Source: Betaproteobacteria bacterium (lineage in GTDB: Bacteria; Pseudomonadota; Gammaproteobacteria; Burkholderiales; Usitatibacteraceae). Taken from it: DNA of 64,000 nucleotides. Below, piece by piece: positions 1 through 6,081 of this stretch. How positions within the stretch are numbered: the first letter of the stretch is position 1; each line of letters opens with the position of its first letter. Location of the stretch: positions 434,001 to 498,000 of the forward strand of contig JADJSD010000003.1 in NCBI GenBank assembly GCA_016711875.1. The letters are read 5' to 3'. The notes beneath the pieces were generated by a model. It was not told the DNA's origin. It ran no database searches and saw only the letters and a list, made by a program, of their open reading frames with translations. Made by a program: the position numbers and the translations under genes.

Positions 1-2
1 TG

Positions 3-491
3 AAGCGACGGGTCGTCGATCCGCTCGGCCTGGTGCTGAAGGCGGGCTCGTGGTACCTCGCCGGCCGCACGGCGGGCAAGGTGCTCACGTTCAAGGTGAC
101 CGGCATTCGGCGGCTCGATGTGAAATCGACGTCCTTTCCGTGGCCCGAGGCGTTCGACCTCGCGGATCACTGGCGCGAGTCGATCGCGCGATTCGAGGAA
201 GGCCTGCGGCGCGAAACGGCGATCCTGCGCCTCACGGCCGAGGGACTGCGGCGCCTCTCGGAACTGGGCAGCTACGCCGCCGAAGCCGCGGCCGCCGCCG
301 GCAAGGCCGACCGGAAGGGCCGGTCGCGCGTGCGACTGCCGATCGAAAGCGCGCCGCAAGCGGCGAGACTCGTGCTCTCGTTGGGCGAAGAGGCCGAGGC
401 GCTGGAGCCACCGGCGGTGCGCGAGGCCGTGCGCGTCCTCGCAAGCCGCATGGCCGCGCTCCACGGAAAGCCGAAAGACCGGAAGCGCTGA
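3..491 (+). CDS. WYL-domain transcriptional regulator, C-terminal part (5' end outside window)
   Basis: The reading frame is open from the left edge, so this is the last 162 residues of a longer protein. It begins with K-R-R-V-V-D-P-L-G-L-V and then G-S-W-Y-L-A-G-R, the hallmark of the WYL domain, followed by the helical WCX-type C-terminal extension. WYL regulators of the YafY type usually have an N-terminal winged HTH, and the WYL domain is thought to sense a ligand or nucleic acid. The HTH would lie upstream of the window. The gene ends 20 bp from the convergent TonB-like gene. Target genes cannot be inferred. Confidence 0.8.
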   Translation, partial: KRRVVDPLGLVLKAGSWYLAGRTAGKVLTFKVTGIRRLDVKSTSFPWPEAFDLADHWRESIARFEEGLRRETAILRLTAEGLRRLSELGSYAAEAAAAAGKADRKGRSRVRLPIESAPQAARLVLSLGEEAEALEPPAVREAVRVLASRMAALHGKPKDRKR

Positions 492-511
492 TGGCCCGGG
501 TCGGGCCCCGA

Positions 512-1204
512 TCAACCCAGCCGGAATCGCACGGGAATGCGCATCCAGGCCTCGATCGGTTCGGCGCCGCGGCGCGCCGGCGTGAATGTCCAGCGCTTCA
601 CGCCGGCCACGGCCGCCCGGTCCAGTTCACGGAAGCCGGACGAGCGCTCGAGCACGATCTCCTCGGGCAGCCCGCTTCGCGAGACGCGCACTTTCAGAAG
701 GACGATTCCTTCCTCGCCCTCCTCCCTCGCCGAGGCCGGATACGCCGGTTCGGGCGTCGCGAGGTAGGCGGCCGGCACGACCACGGCGCTGGCGACGGCC
801 GCCGTCATCGCGGTCCCGGATACGACCGCCACCACCGCCGGCGCCGCAGCCGCGGCCGCCGGCCCCTCGGCGCGAGCCGGCTCGGGCGCCGCGATCCCTT
901 CGATACGTTCGGGCGCAACGCCCTCCTGTGGCACCAAAACATCGCGATCGGGCCCGGACCGGCTGCGAACGGCGCCGGATCGCCCCGCTACGGGCTCCAC
1001 GGCTCGCTCGACCGAGGGTGTCGTCACCACGGGGGGCCAAGGGGCGAGCGCAACCTGGACGACGATCGGCCCCCGCGCTTCCGTTGGTGTCCGCGTACCG
1101 AAACCATCGAATGCCCCGAACGCCACGAACGCGGCGGCATGCACGAGCGCGGAGCCCAGCAGCGCGGCGCCGGCCAGGGAGCTTCGCGGGGCGGCGGGGT
1201 TCAT
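512..1204 (-). CDS. TonB-family energy-transducing protein
   Basis: 230 aa. An N-terminal membrane anchor (about residues 9-27) is followed by an Ala/Pro/Val-rich periplasmic linker and a TonB C-terminal domain (about 145-229) containing P-A-Y-P-A-S-A-R-E-E-G-E-E-G, a V-x-V-S-R-S-G strand and the W-x-F-x-P-A motif. TonB couples ExbBD and proton motive force to outer-membrane receptors. It lies just downstream of btuB on the same strand with a 5-bp gap, so it is probably the dedicated TonB for cobalamin uptake and falls under the same riboswitch. No exbBD genes are nearby. The ATG was chosen because it starts just before the membrane anchor; the frame stays open upstream only as antisense noise within btuB. 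Confidence 0.85.
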   Translation of the reverse strand: MNPAAPRSSLAGAALLGSALVHAAAFVAFGAFDGFGTRTPTEARGPIVVQVALAPWPPVVTTPSVERAVEPVAGRSGAVRSRSGPDRDVLVPQEGVAPERIEGIAAPEPARAEGPAAAAAAPAVVAVVSGTAMTAAVASAVVVPAAYLATPEPAYPASAREEGEEGIVLLKVRVSRSGLPEEIVLERSSGFRELDRAAVAGVKRWTFTPARRGAEPIEAWMRIPVRFRLG

Positions 1205-1209
1205 CTTCT

Positions 1210-3063
1210 TCAAGCCCCCGGCGTCCACTTCACCGACAGGAACACGTTGCTGCCGGGCGTGCGGTAGCCCTGCACTTGCTCGTAGTCCCGGTCCGTCACG
1301 TTGTTCCAGCGAAGGTCCGCCTGCCAGCCGCGTGCGAACGCCCACGAGGCCGTGAGGTTCGCGATCGCGTAGCCGGCCATGCGCGCCTCGGGCGACTCGT
1401 CCGCCGTCTCGAAGCGATGCGCGCTCGCCACCACCTCCGCGCCCACCGTCCACGCCCCGAACGCGCGGCTCGCGAGGAAACTGCCGAACTGCTTCGCCCG
1501 GCGCGGCAACTGCTTTCCCGTGTCGTCCGATACCGGGTCCTGGAAGGTGCCCTTTGCCCGCAGGCGCACCTCCGCCACCCTTCCCTCCCACGCGAGGTCC
1601 ACGCCGCGGATGCGCGCCTTCGCGAGGTTCGCGGGGCCGAAGAAGCTGGTATCCGGATCGAAGAAGAAGACGATGAGGTCCTCGATGCGGTTGTCGAAGG
1701 CCGTGGCCGAGAAACGCTGGCCCGCGCCTTCGAGCTGCAAGCCGATCTCGCCGCTTCGCGAGCGCTCGGGCTTGAGCTCCGCGTTGCCGAAGCCCGGGTA
1801 GTAGAGATCGTTGAAGGACGGCGCGTGGAAGCCCTCGCCGTAGACGGCCCGCAACCGCGCCCCCTTCGCCAGCTGGTAGCCGTACGCGAGCGATCCGGTC
1901 GTCGGGGAGCCGAACTGGCTGTTGTCGTCGCGGCGCAGGTTCGCTTCGAGCGCGTGGGCGCCGAATTCGCCCACGTACCCCGCGAAGGCCGAGCGCACCG
2001 TGCGCTTCGTCGCCTCGTAGGCCGTCGTCGCATCCACCTTCTGCCCGAGGTACTCCACGCCCGCCACGATCGACTGGCCCTCGAAGCGGAAGGTGTTCTG
2101 CCAGAGCGCCTGGTCCTGGTCGGTGCGGAAGCGGTCCGGGAAGCTGCCGATGCTGTCGCTGTCGTCGCGCCCGCGCGAAAGGCGCACGAGGCTTTCCCAG
2201 CGATCGGTGAGCCGGTTGCGGCTGAAGGCCGAGACCGTGGTGAGGGTCTGCTCCGTGCGATCGTCCGTCGCGAGCCCGTTGTCGAACTTCGTGCGCCCGT
2301 CGCTGTGCAGCACGGCCGCGCCGATCTCGTGCCGCTCGCCGAAGCGGTGCGAGAGCTTCGCCGAGACGTTCGTGTTGCGATAGCCGTCGTCGTCGGGGTT
2401 GTGGCGGTCGAAGGAGATCGCGGGCCGTGTCGCGTCGTGGCCGTCGGTCTCGAAGTAACCCGCGGCGAGCGAATACGACGTCTCGCCCGATGCGCCCCCG
2501 AGCTGCGCCCGCAACGTGCGCGTGTTGTCCGTGCCGATGCCGGCCACCACGCTCGCCTCCGGGCTCTTCCGCGAGCCCTTGGTGAAGATCTGGATCACCC
2601 CGCCGATGGCGTCCGAGCCGTAGAGCCCGCTCGCCGGCCCCGAGACGATCTCGATGCGTTCGATCTGCGCCAAGGGGATGTTCTCGATGGCCGTCGTGCC
2701 CAGCGTCGCCGAGGAGACGCGCACGCCATCGACCAGCACGAGCGCGTGCGAGCTGTTCGAGCCGCGCAGGAAGATCGAGGTGGCGCTGCCGATGCCGCCG
2801 GAGGTGGCCGTCTCCACCCCGCCGAACTGCTGCAGCACCTGCGCGAGCGAGAGCTGCCCGCTCGATTCGATGTCCCGGGCCGTCACCACCACCACCGAGC
2901 GAAGCGAATCGGCGAGCCGCTGCTCGACCCGCCCGGCCGTGACCACCGTCTCGGCGCCCTGGTAGACCGGCGGGGATTGCGAGGCGGCCGGAAGCGCCGC
3001 GCCAAGAATCGTGAGAGCGAACGTGCCTCGGGCGCGAGCCCGCCACCGCCGGGGAGAATGCAT
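1210..3063 (-). CDS. btuB: TonB-dependent vitamin B12 receptor BtuB
   Basis: 617 aa, close to the usual BtuB length. It has a signal peptide (about 1-29, basic start then an Ala/Leu stretch), a TonB box near residue 37 (E-T-V-V-T-A-G-R), a plug domain (V-V-V-V-T-A-R-D-I-E-S-S-G; later L-V-D-G-V-R) and a 22-strand type barrel rich in alternating aromatic residues. It imports cobalamin across the outer membrane using TonB. The substrate call rests on the cobalamin riboswitch in its leader and on BtuB-like plug sequence. The frame is open upstream through the riboswitch, but the ATG directly before the signal peptide is the sensible start. The TonB-like gene follows it. Confidence 0.88.
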   Translation of the reverse strand: MHSPRRWRARARGTFALTILGAALPAASQSPPVYQGAETVVTAGRVEQRLADSLRSVVVVTARDIESSGQLSLAQVLQQFGGVETATSGGIGSATSIFLRGSNSSHALVLVDGVRVSSATLGTTAIENIPLAQIERIEIVSGPASGLYGSDAIGGVIQIFTKGSRKSPEASVVAGIGTDNTRTLRAQLGGASGETSYSLAAGYFETDGHDATRPAISFDRHNPDDDGYRNTNVSAKLSHRFGERHEIGAAVLHSDGRTKFDNGLATDDRTEQTLTTVSAFSRNRLTDRWESLVRLSRGRDDSDSIGSFPDRFRTDQDQALWQNTFRFEGQSIVAGVEYLGQKVDATTAYEATKRTVRSAFAGYVGEFGAHALEANLRRDDNSQFGSPTTGSLAYGYQLAKGARLRAVYGEGFHAPSFNDLYYPGFGNAELKPERSRSGEIGLQLEGAGQRFSATAFDNRIEDLIVFFFDPDTSFFGPANLAKARIRGVDLAWEGRVAEVRLRAKGTFQDPVSDDTGKQLPRRAKQFGSFLASRAFGAWTVGAEVVASAHRFETADESPEARMAGYAIANLTASWAFARGWQADLRWNNVTDRDYEQVQGYRTPGSNVFLSVKWTPGA

Positions 3064-3189
3064 GGAAATCCGTTCCTTCCTTCGGCCCGCAACCCCGCGA
3101 GCCCGCCTGGGAATCAAGGAACGATCGGGAAAGAGCCGGAGTCCTGGGACGAACCGCCGGCGATCGCCTCCCGCGACCGTTCCGCCTGG

Positions 3190-3402
3190 GTCCCATGGCC
3201 GGTATCCGGGCTGGGCAGGGTTTGGCGCATCCGGCCTTCCCACGGCTTTTCGCCGCAGTGGCCTGGCACCCCGTGGAGGAGTGCCGGTGGATGCGCCCGC
3301 GCCTGCCGACCGTTGCGGGGGCAGCACAGGTAGCCGATGAGCCGGCCCCTGTTTCCCGTTGAACCCTTCCGCAAGTAGCGAAATGGGCACCAAAGGACTA
3401 CA
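3190..3402 (-). promoter_or_regulatory. Cobalamin (AdoCbl) riboswitch
   Basis: Read on the minus strand, the leader has the ordered landmarks of a cobalamin riboswitch: GGTGCC near 3390, AACGGGAAACAGGG near 3350-3362, the B12 box GCTGCCCCCGCAACGGT at 3309-3325, then GCCACTGCGGC with GAAAAGCCGTGGGAAGG, and the GCCCGGATACCGGCC element near 3197-3212. It ends about 130 nt before the btuB ATG, which fits cobalamin-dependent repression of btuB and the TonB-like gene behind it. Boundaries are approximate. Whether control is transcriptional or translational cannot be read with certainty. Confidence 0.93.
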
Positions 3403-3485
3403 GGCATGCTACCAGAGGCGATACGCGGCTTCCCTTGCGTGAAATCAAAGGGTGCGCGGCGACGGGAAAACTGAGGAGGGGCAAC

Positions 3486-3533
3486 TGGAGGCAGGGGCCG
3501 GAATCGAACCGGCGTACACGGCTTTGCAGGCCG
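3486..3533 (-). pseudogene. 3' half of the split chromosomal tRNA-Cys
   Basis: On the minus strand this reads from the anticodon loop (CTGCAAA, anticodon GCA) through the 3' anticodon stem, a T-arm with a perfect GCCGG/CCGGC stem, and the acceptor strand CCCTGCC-T-CCA. The 5' half lies 2.2 kb away at 5749-5785. Joined at the shared 11-bp core, the halves give exactly 74 nt, with a complete acceptor stem (GGCGGGG with CCCTGCC, one G-T pair) and good anticodon and T stems. As it stands this half has no matching 5' acceptor strand beside it, so it cannot be a functional tRNA here. Confidence 0.85.
3523..3533. repeat. Left direct-repeat core of the inserted element
   Basis: TTTGCAGGCCG occurs here and at 5749-5759 in the same orientation. 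It covers the tRNA-Cys anticodon loop and 5' anticodon stem, and sequence identity ends immediately outside it on both sides. This is the expected signature of site-specific integration, one core copy belonging to each tRNA half. Confidence 0.8.
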
Positions 3534-3579
3534 TATTCAATCTTTTTAAATCAGCAGCTTAGGGGGTTAAACACACGGG

Positions 3580-3849
3580 CTAACCACTCGGGCCGCGACA
3601 ATTCGTAGCACCATTCGCGTGCGCGATGCGTTGAGCGATCCAATCATTTATAGCCGCTGAGTCCCATGCGACTGCGCGAACACCGATTCGAATCGGAGCA
3701 GGAAAAGTCCCGTTTGCAATTTGGGCGTAAAGAGACGAGCGAGGGAGTCCAACTCGGGCAATGACATCAGGAAGGCGTAGAAGGAACTTCTCTTGACGCC
3801 CCCCTGCAATAGCCACCTTTCGAATTGCTTGCACTCTGCTACTGGTCAC
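3580..3849 (-). CDS. AlpA-like DNA-binding protein
   Basis: 89 aa from a GTG start with GAGAG about 7 nt upstream; an ATG at 4014 in the same frame would overlap most of the preceding gene and is less likely. Residues about 20-75 form an AlpA/MerR-like helix-turn-helix: L-R-L-P-D-V-I-A-R-V-G-L-P-R-S-S-L-Y, then a wing with F-P-A-P-I-R-I-G and A-V-A-W. AlpA-family proteins regulate excision or integrase genes on prophages and satellites. It follows the other small HTH gene by 10 bp on the same strand, probably as one unit. The C-terminus runs to the left edge of the element. Confidence 0.7.
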   Translation of the reverse strand: MTSSRVQAIRKVAIAGGRQEKFLLRLPDVIARVGLPRSSLYAQIANGTFPAPIRIGVRAVAWDSAAINDWIAQRIAHANGATNCRGPSG

Positions 3850-3859
3850 GAGAAGGCTC

Positions 3860-4126
3860 TCATAGCTTCGGAATCGGATTGCGAGGCCTACCGCCCTTTC
3901 GGGCCGTCGGCAGCGTGTTTTCACCGGCAATACCGTCCGCGATTCGCCTCTCACTAGTTTGCTTAAGTGTTTGCGCGCGAATGTAGTCCACGAGGGCATC
4001 CTCCATGAATACAAGCGATCTGCCGATTCTTGCTGCCGGAATCACACCCGTAGCGGCGAGAAAACTTACCAATTGCGGACTACATTTCAGAAATTCCGCA
4101 GCCTCATCTCTAGTAAGGACTCTCAT
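3860..4126 (-). CDS. Excisionase-like helix-turn-helix protein
   Basis: 88 aa. It starts M-R-V-L-T-R-D-E-A-A-E-F-L-K-C-S-P-Q-L-V, the typical HTH_17 (excisionase/MerR-like) fold, followed by a wing (A-A-R-I-G-R-S-L-V-F) and a basic Pro-rich tail. Such proteins act as recombination directionality factors or as small regulators of integrated elements. It is transcribed away from the divergent XRE gene, sharing a 112-bp intergenic region with it. No integrase gene accompanies it, so a role in excision would need an integrase encoded elsewhere. Confidence 0.7.
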   Translation of the reverse strand: MRVLTRDEAAEFLKCSPQLVSFLAATGVIPAARIGRSLVFMEDALVDYIRAQTLKQTSERRIADGIAGENTLPTARKGGRPRNPIPKL

Positions 4127-4213
4127 GGCGTCAAAGTCGAAGTGTTAGCCCTCAGGGTTGCCAACTTCAAAAGCAAATTTACGGCATTGTAGATTATATT
4201 CCGTGGACTGACA

Positions 4214-4228
4214 CTCCCCGCCGGGGAG
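4214..4228. promoter_or_regulatory. Palindrome overlapping the XRE gene ribosome-binding region
   Basis: CTCCCC-GCC-GGGGAG is a perfect inverted repeat. Its right arm contains the purine-rich stretch that would serve as the Shine-Dalgarno of the XRE gene at 4239. It could be an operator for an autoregulator or an RNA hairpin that masks the ribosome-binding site. Confidence 0.4.
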
Positions 4229-4238
4229 ACCCTTGGGA

Positions 4239-4463
4239 ATGCCCAGAAGCGCCCAACAAGTCAGCCAAGATCTAGCGATCAACCTGCGAAATGAGAGACT
4301 TCGCGCGGGCTACTCACAAGAACACCTTGCTCTAGCCGCTTGCGTGGATCGAACCTACGTTTCCCAGATCGAACGAGGGGTAGGCAATCCATCTATTGGC
4401 GTTCTAGCAAAGCTTGCTCATTGCCTATCCCTCGATGTTTCTGAGTTGCTGCAACGCCGCTAG
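4239..4463 (+). CDS. XRE-family transcriptional regulator
   Basis: 74 aa, essentially a single Cro/C1-type HTH: R-N-E-R-L-R-A-G-Y-S-Q-E-H-L-A-L-A-A then V-D-R-T-Y-V-S-Q-I-E-R-G-V-G-N-P-S. Such minimal proteins usually repress their own promoter and neighbouring cargo. A TTG two codons upstream is an alternative start. It is divergent from the two small HTH genes and lies 162 bp upstream of the HEPN gene on the same strand, so it is a good candidate for the element's repressor or for an antitoxin-like partner of the HEPN protein. Confidence 0.82.
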   Translation: MPRSAQQVSQDLAINLRNERLRAGYSQEHLALAACVDRTYVSQIERGVGNPSIGVLAKLAHCLSLDVSELLQRR

Positions 4464-4601
4464 TTGAAGTTCTGTGTGACGCTACTCGGCCCAATGGCCA
4501 TGCGACGATACTCAATAGGCAAGCCAATTCCGTGCGCGCCCCAATGTAAGGATGAGGCGCCGCCATTGACCGACAATTGGTGACCGGCCAGCATCTCGAC
4601 C

Positions 4602-4621
4602 ATTCAAATCGTCATTTGAAT
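4602..4621. promoter_or_regulatory. Perfect palindrome immediately upstream of the HEPN gene
   Basis: ATTCAAAT-CGTC-ATTTGAAT is an 8-bp perfect inverted repeat ending 4 nt before the HEPN start codon, exactly where a Shine-Dalgarno would sit. A possible -35 (TTGACC, 4566) lies 17 nt from a weak -10 (CAGCAT, 4589-4594), placing the palindrome at the predicted transcription start. It is probably an operator, perhaps for the XRE protein, or a 5' hairpin limiting translation. Confidence 0.5.
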
Positions 4622-4625
4622 CCCC

Positions 4626-5357
4626 ATGGCTTCTCCGCGAATTGTCCAACGCGCGCTAGAACTTCGCGAGTCAGCGCCGCTTAGAGAACGGCGACCACAG
4701 AAACTTGCCGTAGAACGTCTACGCTTGCCGCGAGAAGTGCTGCGCCTTGTAGAGCAACACGCAAGTGATGAAGCGATGAAAGAAGATGCGCGACGCCAAT
4801 TTGTAGTAAGCATGGCAACCGCATTTGAAATGTACTGGCGCGAATTCTTCCGGTTCTCGCTGGACAAGCGCCGTCCTACTGATGAGCAACTCGCTCATCT
4901 AACCAAGGTGACAGTAACCCTAGCTGACGTTGGGGCAATCCTAGGTCGAAAGCTAACCTTTGGCGAACTATTTGCCTGCGCCTATTCGTTCCGTGGACCC
5001 GATGCGCTCAATGCCGCTTCTTCGGCAGTCCTTCGGGCTAACGCTTTTGAAGAGTTCGCAAACGCAAAAATTACAGTCCAGCCAATAGAAACTCCGAACA
5101 TGAGAGCACCGCTACCGCCCCTAAAGGTGATAACTGGGCGCGATGTACTAAAGTCCTCTCTGCCAGGTCTAGAAAGGTGCTTCAAGATCAGAAATGCGAC
5201 AGTCCACGACTCAGCACGCGGCCTAGTACTCTCACCGCGTGACGTGGGCCAGATGGAACTTCAACTGAGCACGTTCAATATTATGGTCGGTGCATTCGTC
5301 GAGGGACGACTGGACAAGCTCTTCCCCATCGCGCGACGCACCAAGTCTGCCAAGTGA
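4626..5357 (+). CDS. HEPN-domain protein (putative RNase)
   Basis: 243 aa. The middle has the hydrophobic-aromatic helix seen at the start of many HEPN domains (T-A-F-E-M-Y-W-R-E-F-F, about 66-75), and near the C-terminus R189-N-A-T-V-H194 matches the R-x4-H active-site motif of HEPN ribonucleases. HEPN RNases occur in toxin-antitoxin, abortive-infection and anticodon-nuclease systems. No MNT antitoxin is next to it. The ATG has no clear Shine-Dalgarno and is preceded by a palindrome, suggesting tight control. Composition is clearly lower in GC than the core genome. A role as a defence or addiction toxin of the element is inference from the motif and the setting. Confidence 0.68.
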   Translation: MASPRIVQRALELRESAPLRERRPQKLAVERLRLPREVLRLVEQHASDEAMKEDARRQFVVSMATAFEMYWREFFRFSLDKRRPTDEQLAHLTKVTVTLADVGAILGRKLTFGELFACAYSFRGPDALNAASSAVLRANAFEEFANAKITVQPIETPNMRAPLPPLKVITGRDVLKSSLPGLERCFKIRNATVHDSARGLVLSPRDVGQMELQLSTFNIMVGAFVEGRLDKLFPIARRTKSAK

Positions 5358-5624
5358 GGCATCGACTCAAGTGATCGTTGGGAGATCACTCAATGCGGAA
5401 ATACTCGTCAAGCAAGCGCTCGACCGCCTCAATTCGACCTAATCACAGATAGCTGGTCGAAGAGAATTTATTCGCACACGAGCGTGTGGGAACGGACGCC
5501 AATTACAAACCAAAGAAATGCAGAAAACGCCGTCAACGGATCTATCTTTCCGTCTCGGGTGGTTTTGCCGCGTGGTTTTGGGTCGTGCGAGGAAGTTTCG
5601 GAACTTCTAAACTCTTGATTTTGT

Positions 5625-5698
5625 TGGAGGCGCGACCCGGAATCGAACCGAGGTAAACGGATTTGCAATCCGGTGCATAGCCACTCTGCCATCGCGCC
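5625..5698 (-). tRNA. tRNA-Cys (GCA), intact, carried by the element
   Basis: 74 nt with encoded CCA. Acceptor GGCGCGA pairs fully with TCGCGCC, the T-stem pairs with one wobble, and the anticodon loop TTGCAAA gives GCA. The anticodon stem has four pairs plus a C27-U43 mismatch. It lies inside the element, about 50 nt from the right junction, in the same orientation as the broken host gene, so it can be transcribed from the tRNA-Gly promoter upstream. It differs at many positions from the split tRNA-Cys and is not a simple duplication of it. Confidence 0.93.
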
Positions 5699-5748
5699 TA
5701 CTTTTCCAACCGCCAGCAAGACATTGTATTTAAACAATAACTTTCGTT

Positions 5749-5759
5749 TTTGCAGGCCG
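5749..5759. repeat. Right direct-repeat core of the inserted element
   Basis: Second copy of TTTGCAGGCCG, identical to 3523-3533. It marks the right junction, where the element meets the 5' half of the interrupted tRNA-Cys. Confidence 0.8.
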
Positions 5760-5785
5760 CTGCATAACCACTCTGCCACCCCGCC
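5749..5785 (-). pseudogene. 5' half of the split chromosomal tRNA-Cys
   Basis: On the minus strand: acceptor strand GGCGGGG, D-arm (GCAG-AGTGGTTAT-GCAG), 5' anticodon stem GCGGC and loop CTGCAAA, where homology stops. It complements the 3' half at 3486-3533 to a normal 74-nt tRNA-Cys. It follows tRNA-Gly on the same strand, as in the conserved pgsA / tRNA-Gly / tRNA-Cys arrangement (E. coli glyW-cysT), so this was the native gene. It is now truncated. Confidence 0.85.
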
Positions 5786-5825
5786 GGATGGCCCCGGACG
5801 GACGATTCACCGGGGGGAGAAACGG

Positions 5826-5854
5826 TTCGGGGGGAGGATGACCCTCCCCCCGAA
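5826..5854 (-). other. Strong hairpin between tRNA-Gly and the tRNA-Cys halves
   Basis: TTCGGGGGGAGG and CCTCCCCCCGAA flank a 5-nt loop. It lies in the spacer of the tRNA operon, has no T-tract in the direction of tRNA transcription, and so is more likely a processing or stability structure than a terminator. Confidence 0.5.
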
Positions 5855-5862
5855 AGGGAAAC

Positions 5863-5938
5863 TGGAGCGGCAGAAGAGTCTCGAACTCTCGACCTCAACC
5901 TTGGCAAGGTTGCGCTCTACCAACTGAGCTACTGCCGC
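5863..5938 (-). tRNA. tRNA-Gly (GCC)
   Basis: 76 nt with encoded CCA. Acceptor GCGGCAG pairs with CTGCCGC, the anticodon arm is CAACC-TTGCCAA-GGTTG (anticodon GCC), and the T-arm is GAGAG-TTCGAGA-CTCTT. It is the first gene of the tRNA-Gly/tRNA-Cys operon downstream of pgsA and is served by the strong promoter at 5951-5980. Confidence 0.95.
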
Positions 5939-5950
5939 GTGAAGCCCCGG

Positions 5951-5980
5951 ATTATAGCGGGTTCCCCGCATGCCGTTCAA
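5951..5980 (-). promoter_or_regulatory. Sigma-70 promoter of the tRNA-Gly/tRNA-Cys operon
   Basis: TTGAAC (-35), an 18-nt spacer and a perfect TATAAT (-10), followed by a GC-rich discriminator (CCGGGGC) as in stringently controlled stable-RNA promoters. The mature tRNA-Gly starts 12 nt after the -10 element. Transcription would run through tRNA-Gly, the severed tRNA-Cys 5' half and then the element's complete tRNA-Cys. Confidence 0.82.
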
Positions 5981-6081
5981 CCCGCGATTCGCCGGGCATT
6001 CCGGGGCGCGCCGGACGAGCCCCGCACGGCAGCGAAGGCTTGCCGCCGCGGACCACGCAAAATCCTGTTTTCAAAGAATAT

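Larger units (their letters stand above)
3534..5748. mobile_element. Small integrated element inside tRNA-Cys, carrying its own tRNA-Cys
   Basis: About 2.2 kb bounded by the 11-bp core repeat. Its GC content is visibly lower than the roughly 70% GC flanks, and codon use is mixed with many A/T-ending codons. Cargo in order: AlpA-like HTH gene and excisionase-like HTH gene (minus), XRE regulator and HEPN-domain gene (plus), and an intact tRNA-Cys at the right end (minus). No integrase, transposase or relaxase is visible, so it is either non-autonomous or a deletion remnant. The stretch 5358-5624 has no gene that I can support, only two short inverted repeats (5371-5389, GTGATC-N7-GATCAC; 5592-5607). 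Insertion destroys the resident tRNA gene, and the carried tRNA-Cys would replace it. Confidence 0.78.

Noticed and set aside
586..3333. A 915-codon open frame opposite btuB and the TonB-like gene
   Set aside because: Composition is Arg/Ala/Pro noise with no domain; the opposite strand has two recognisable proteins and a riboswitch. High GC content produces long antisense frames throughout the window (also opposite uvrC, lepA, hypF).
3571..3599. tRNA D-arm-like sequence (CCGAGTGGTTAGCCC on the minus strand) at the left end of the element
   Set aside because: It lacks an acceptor strand that could pair with the adjacent 3' half (CCCTGCC) and is separated from the anticodon stem by about 40 nt, so it does not rebuild a tRNA.
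5592..5607. GAAGTTTCGGAACTTC as terminator after the intact tRNA-Cys
   Set aside because: No T-tract follows on the minus strand; only a short inverted repeat can be claimed.
3523..5759. Group I intron interrupting tRNA-Cys
   Set aside because: The insert carries several protein genes and a full tRNA in mixed orientations and is bounded by an 11-bp direct repeat, as expected of site-specific integration. I see no intron core (P, Q, R, S elements).
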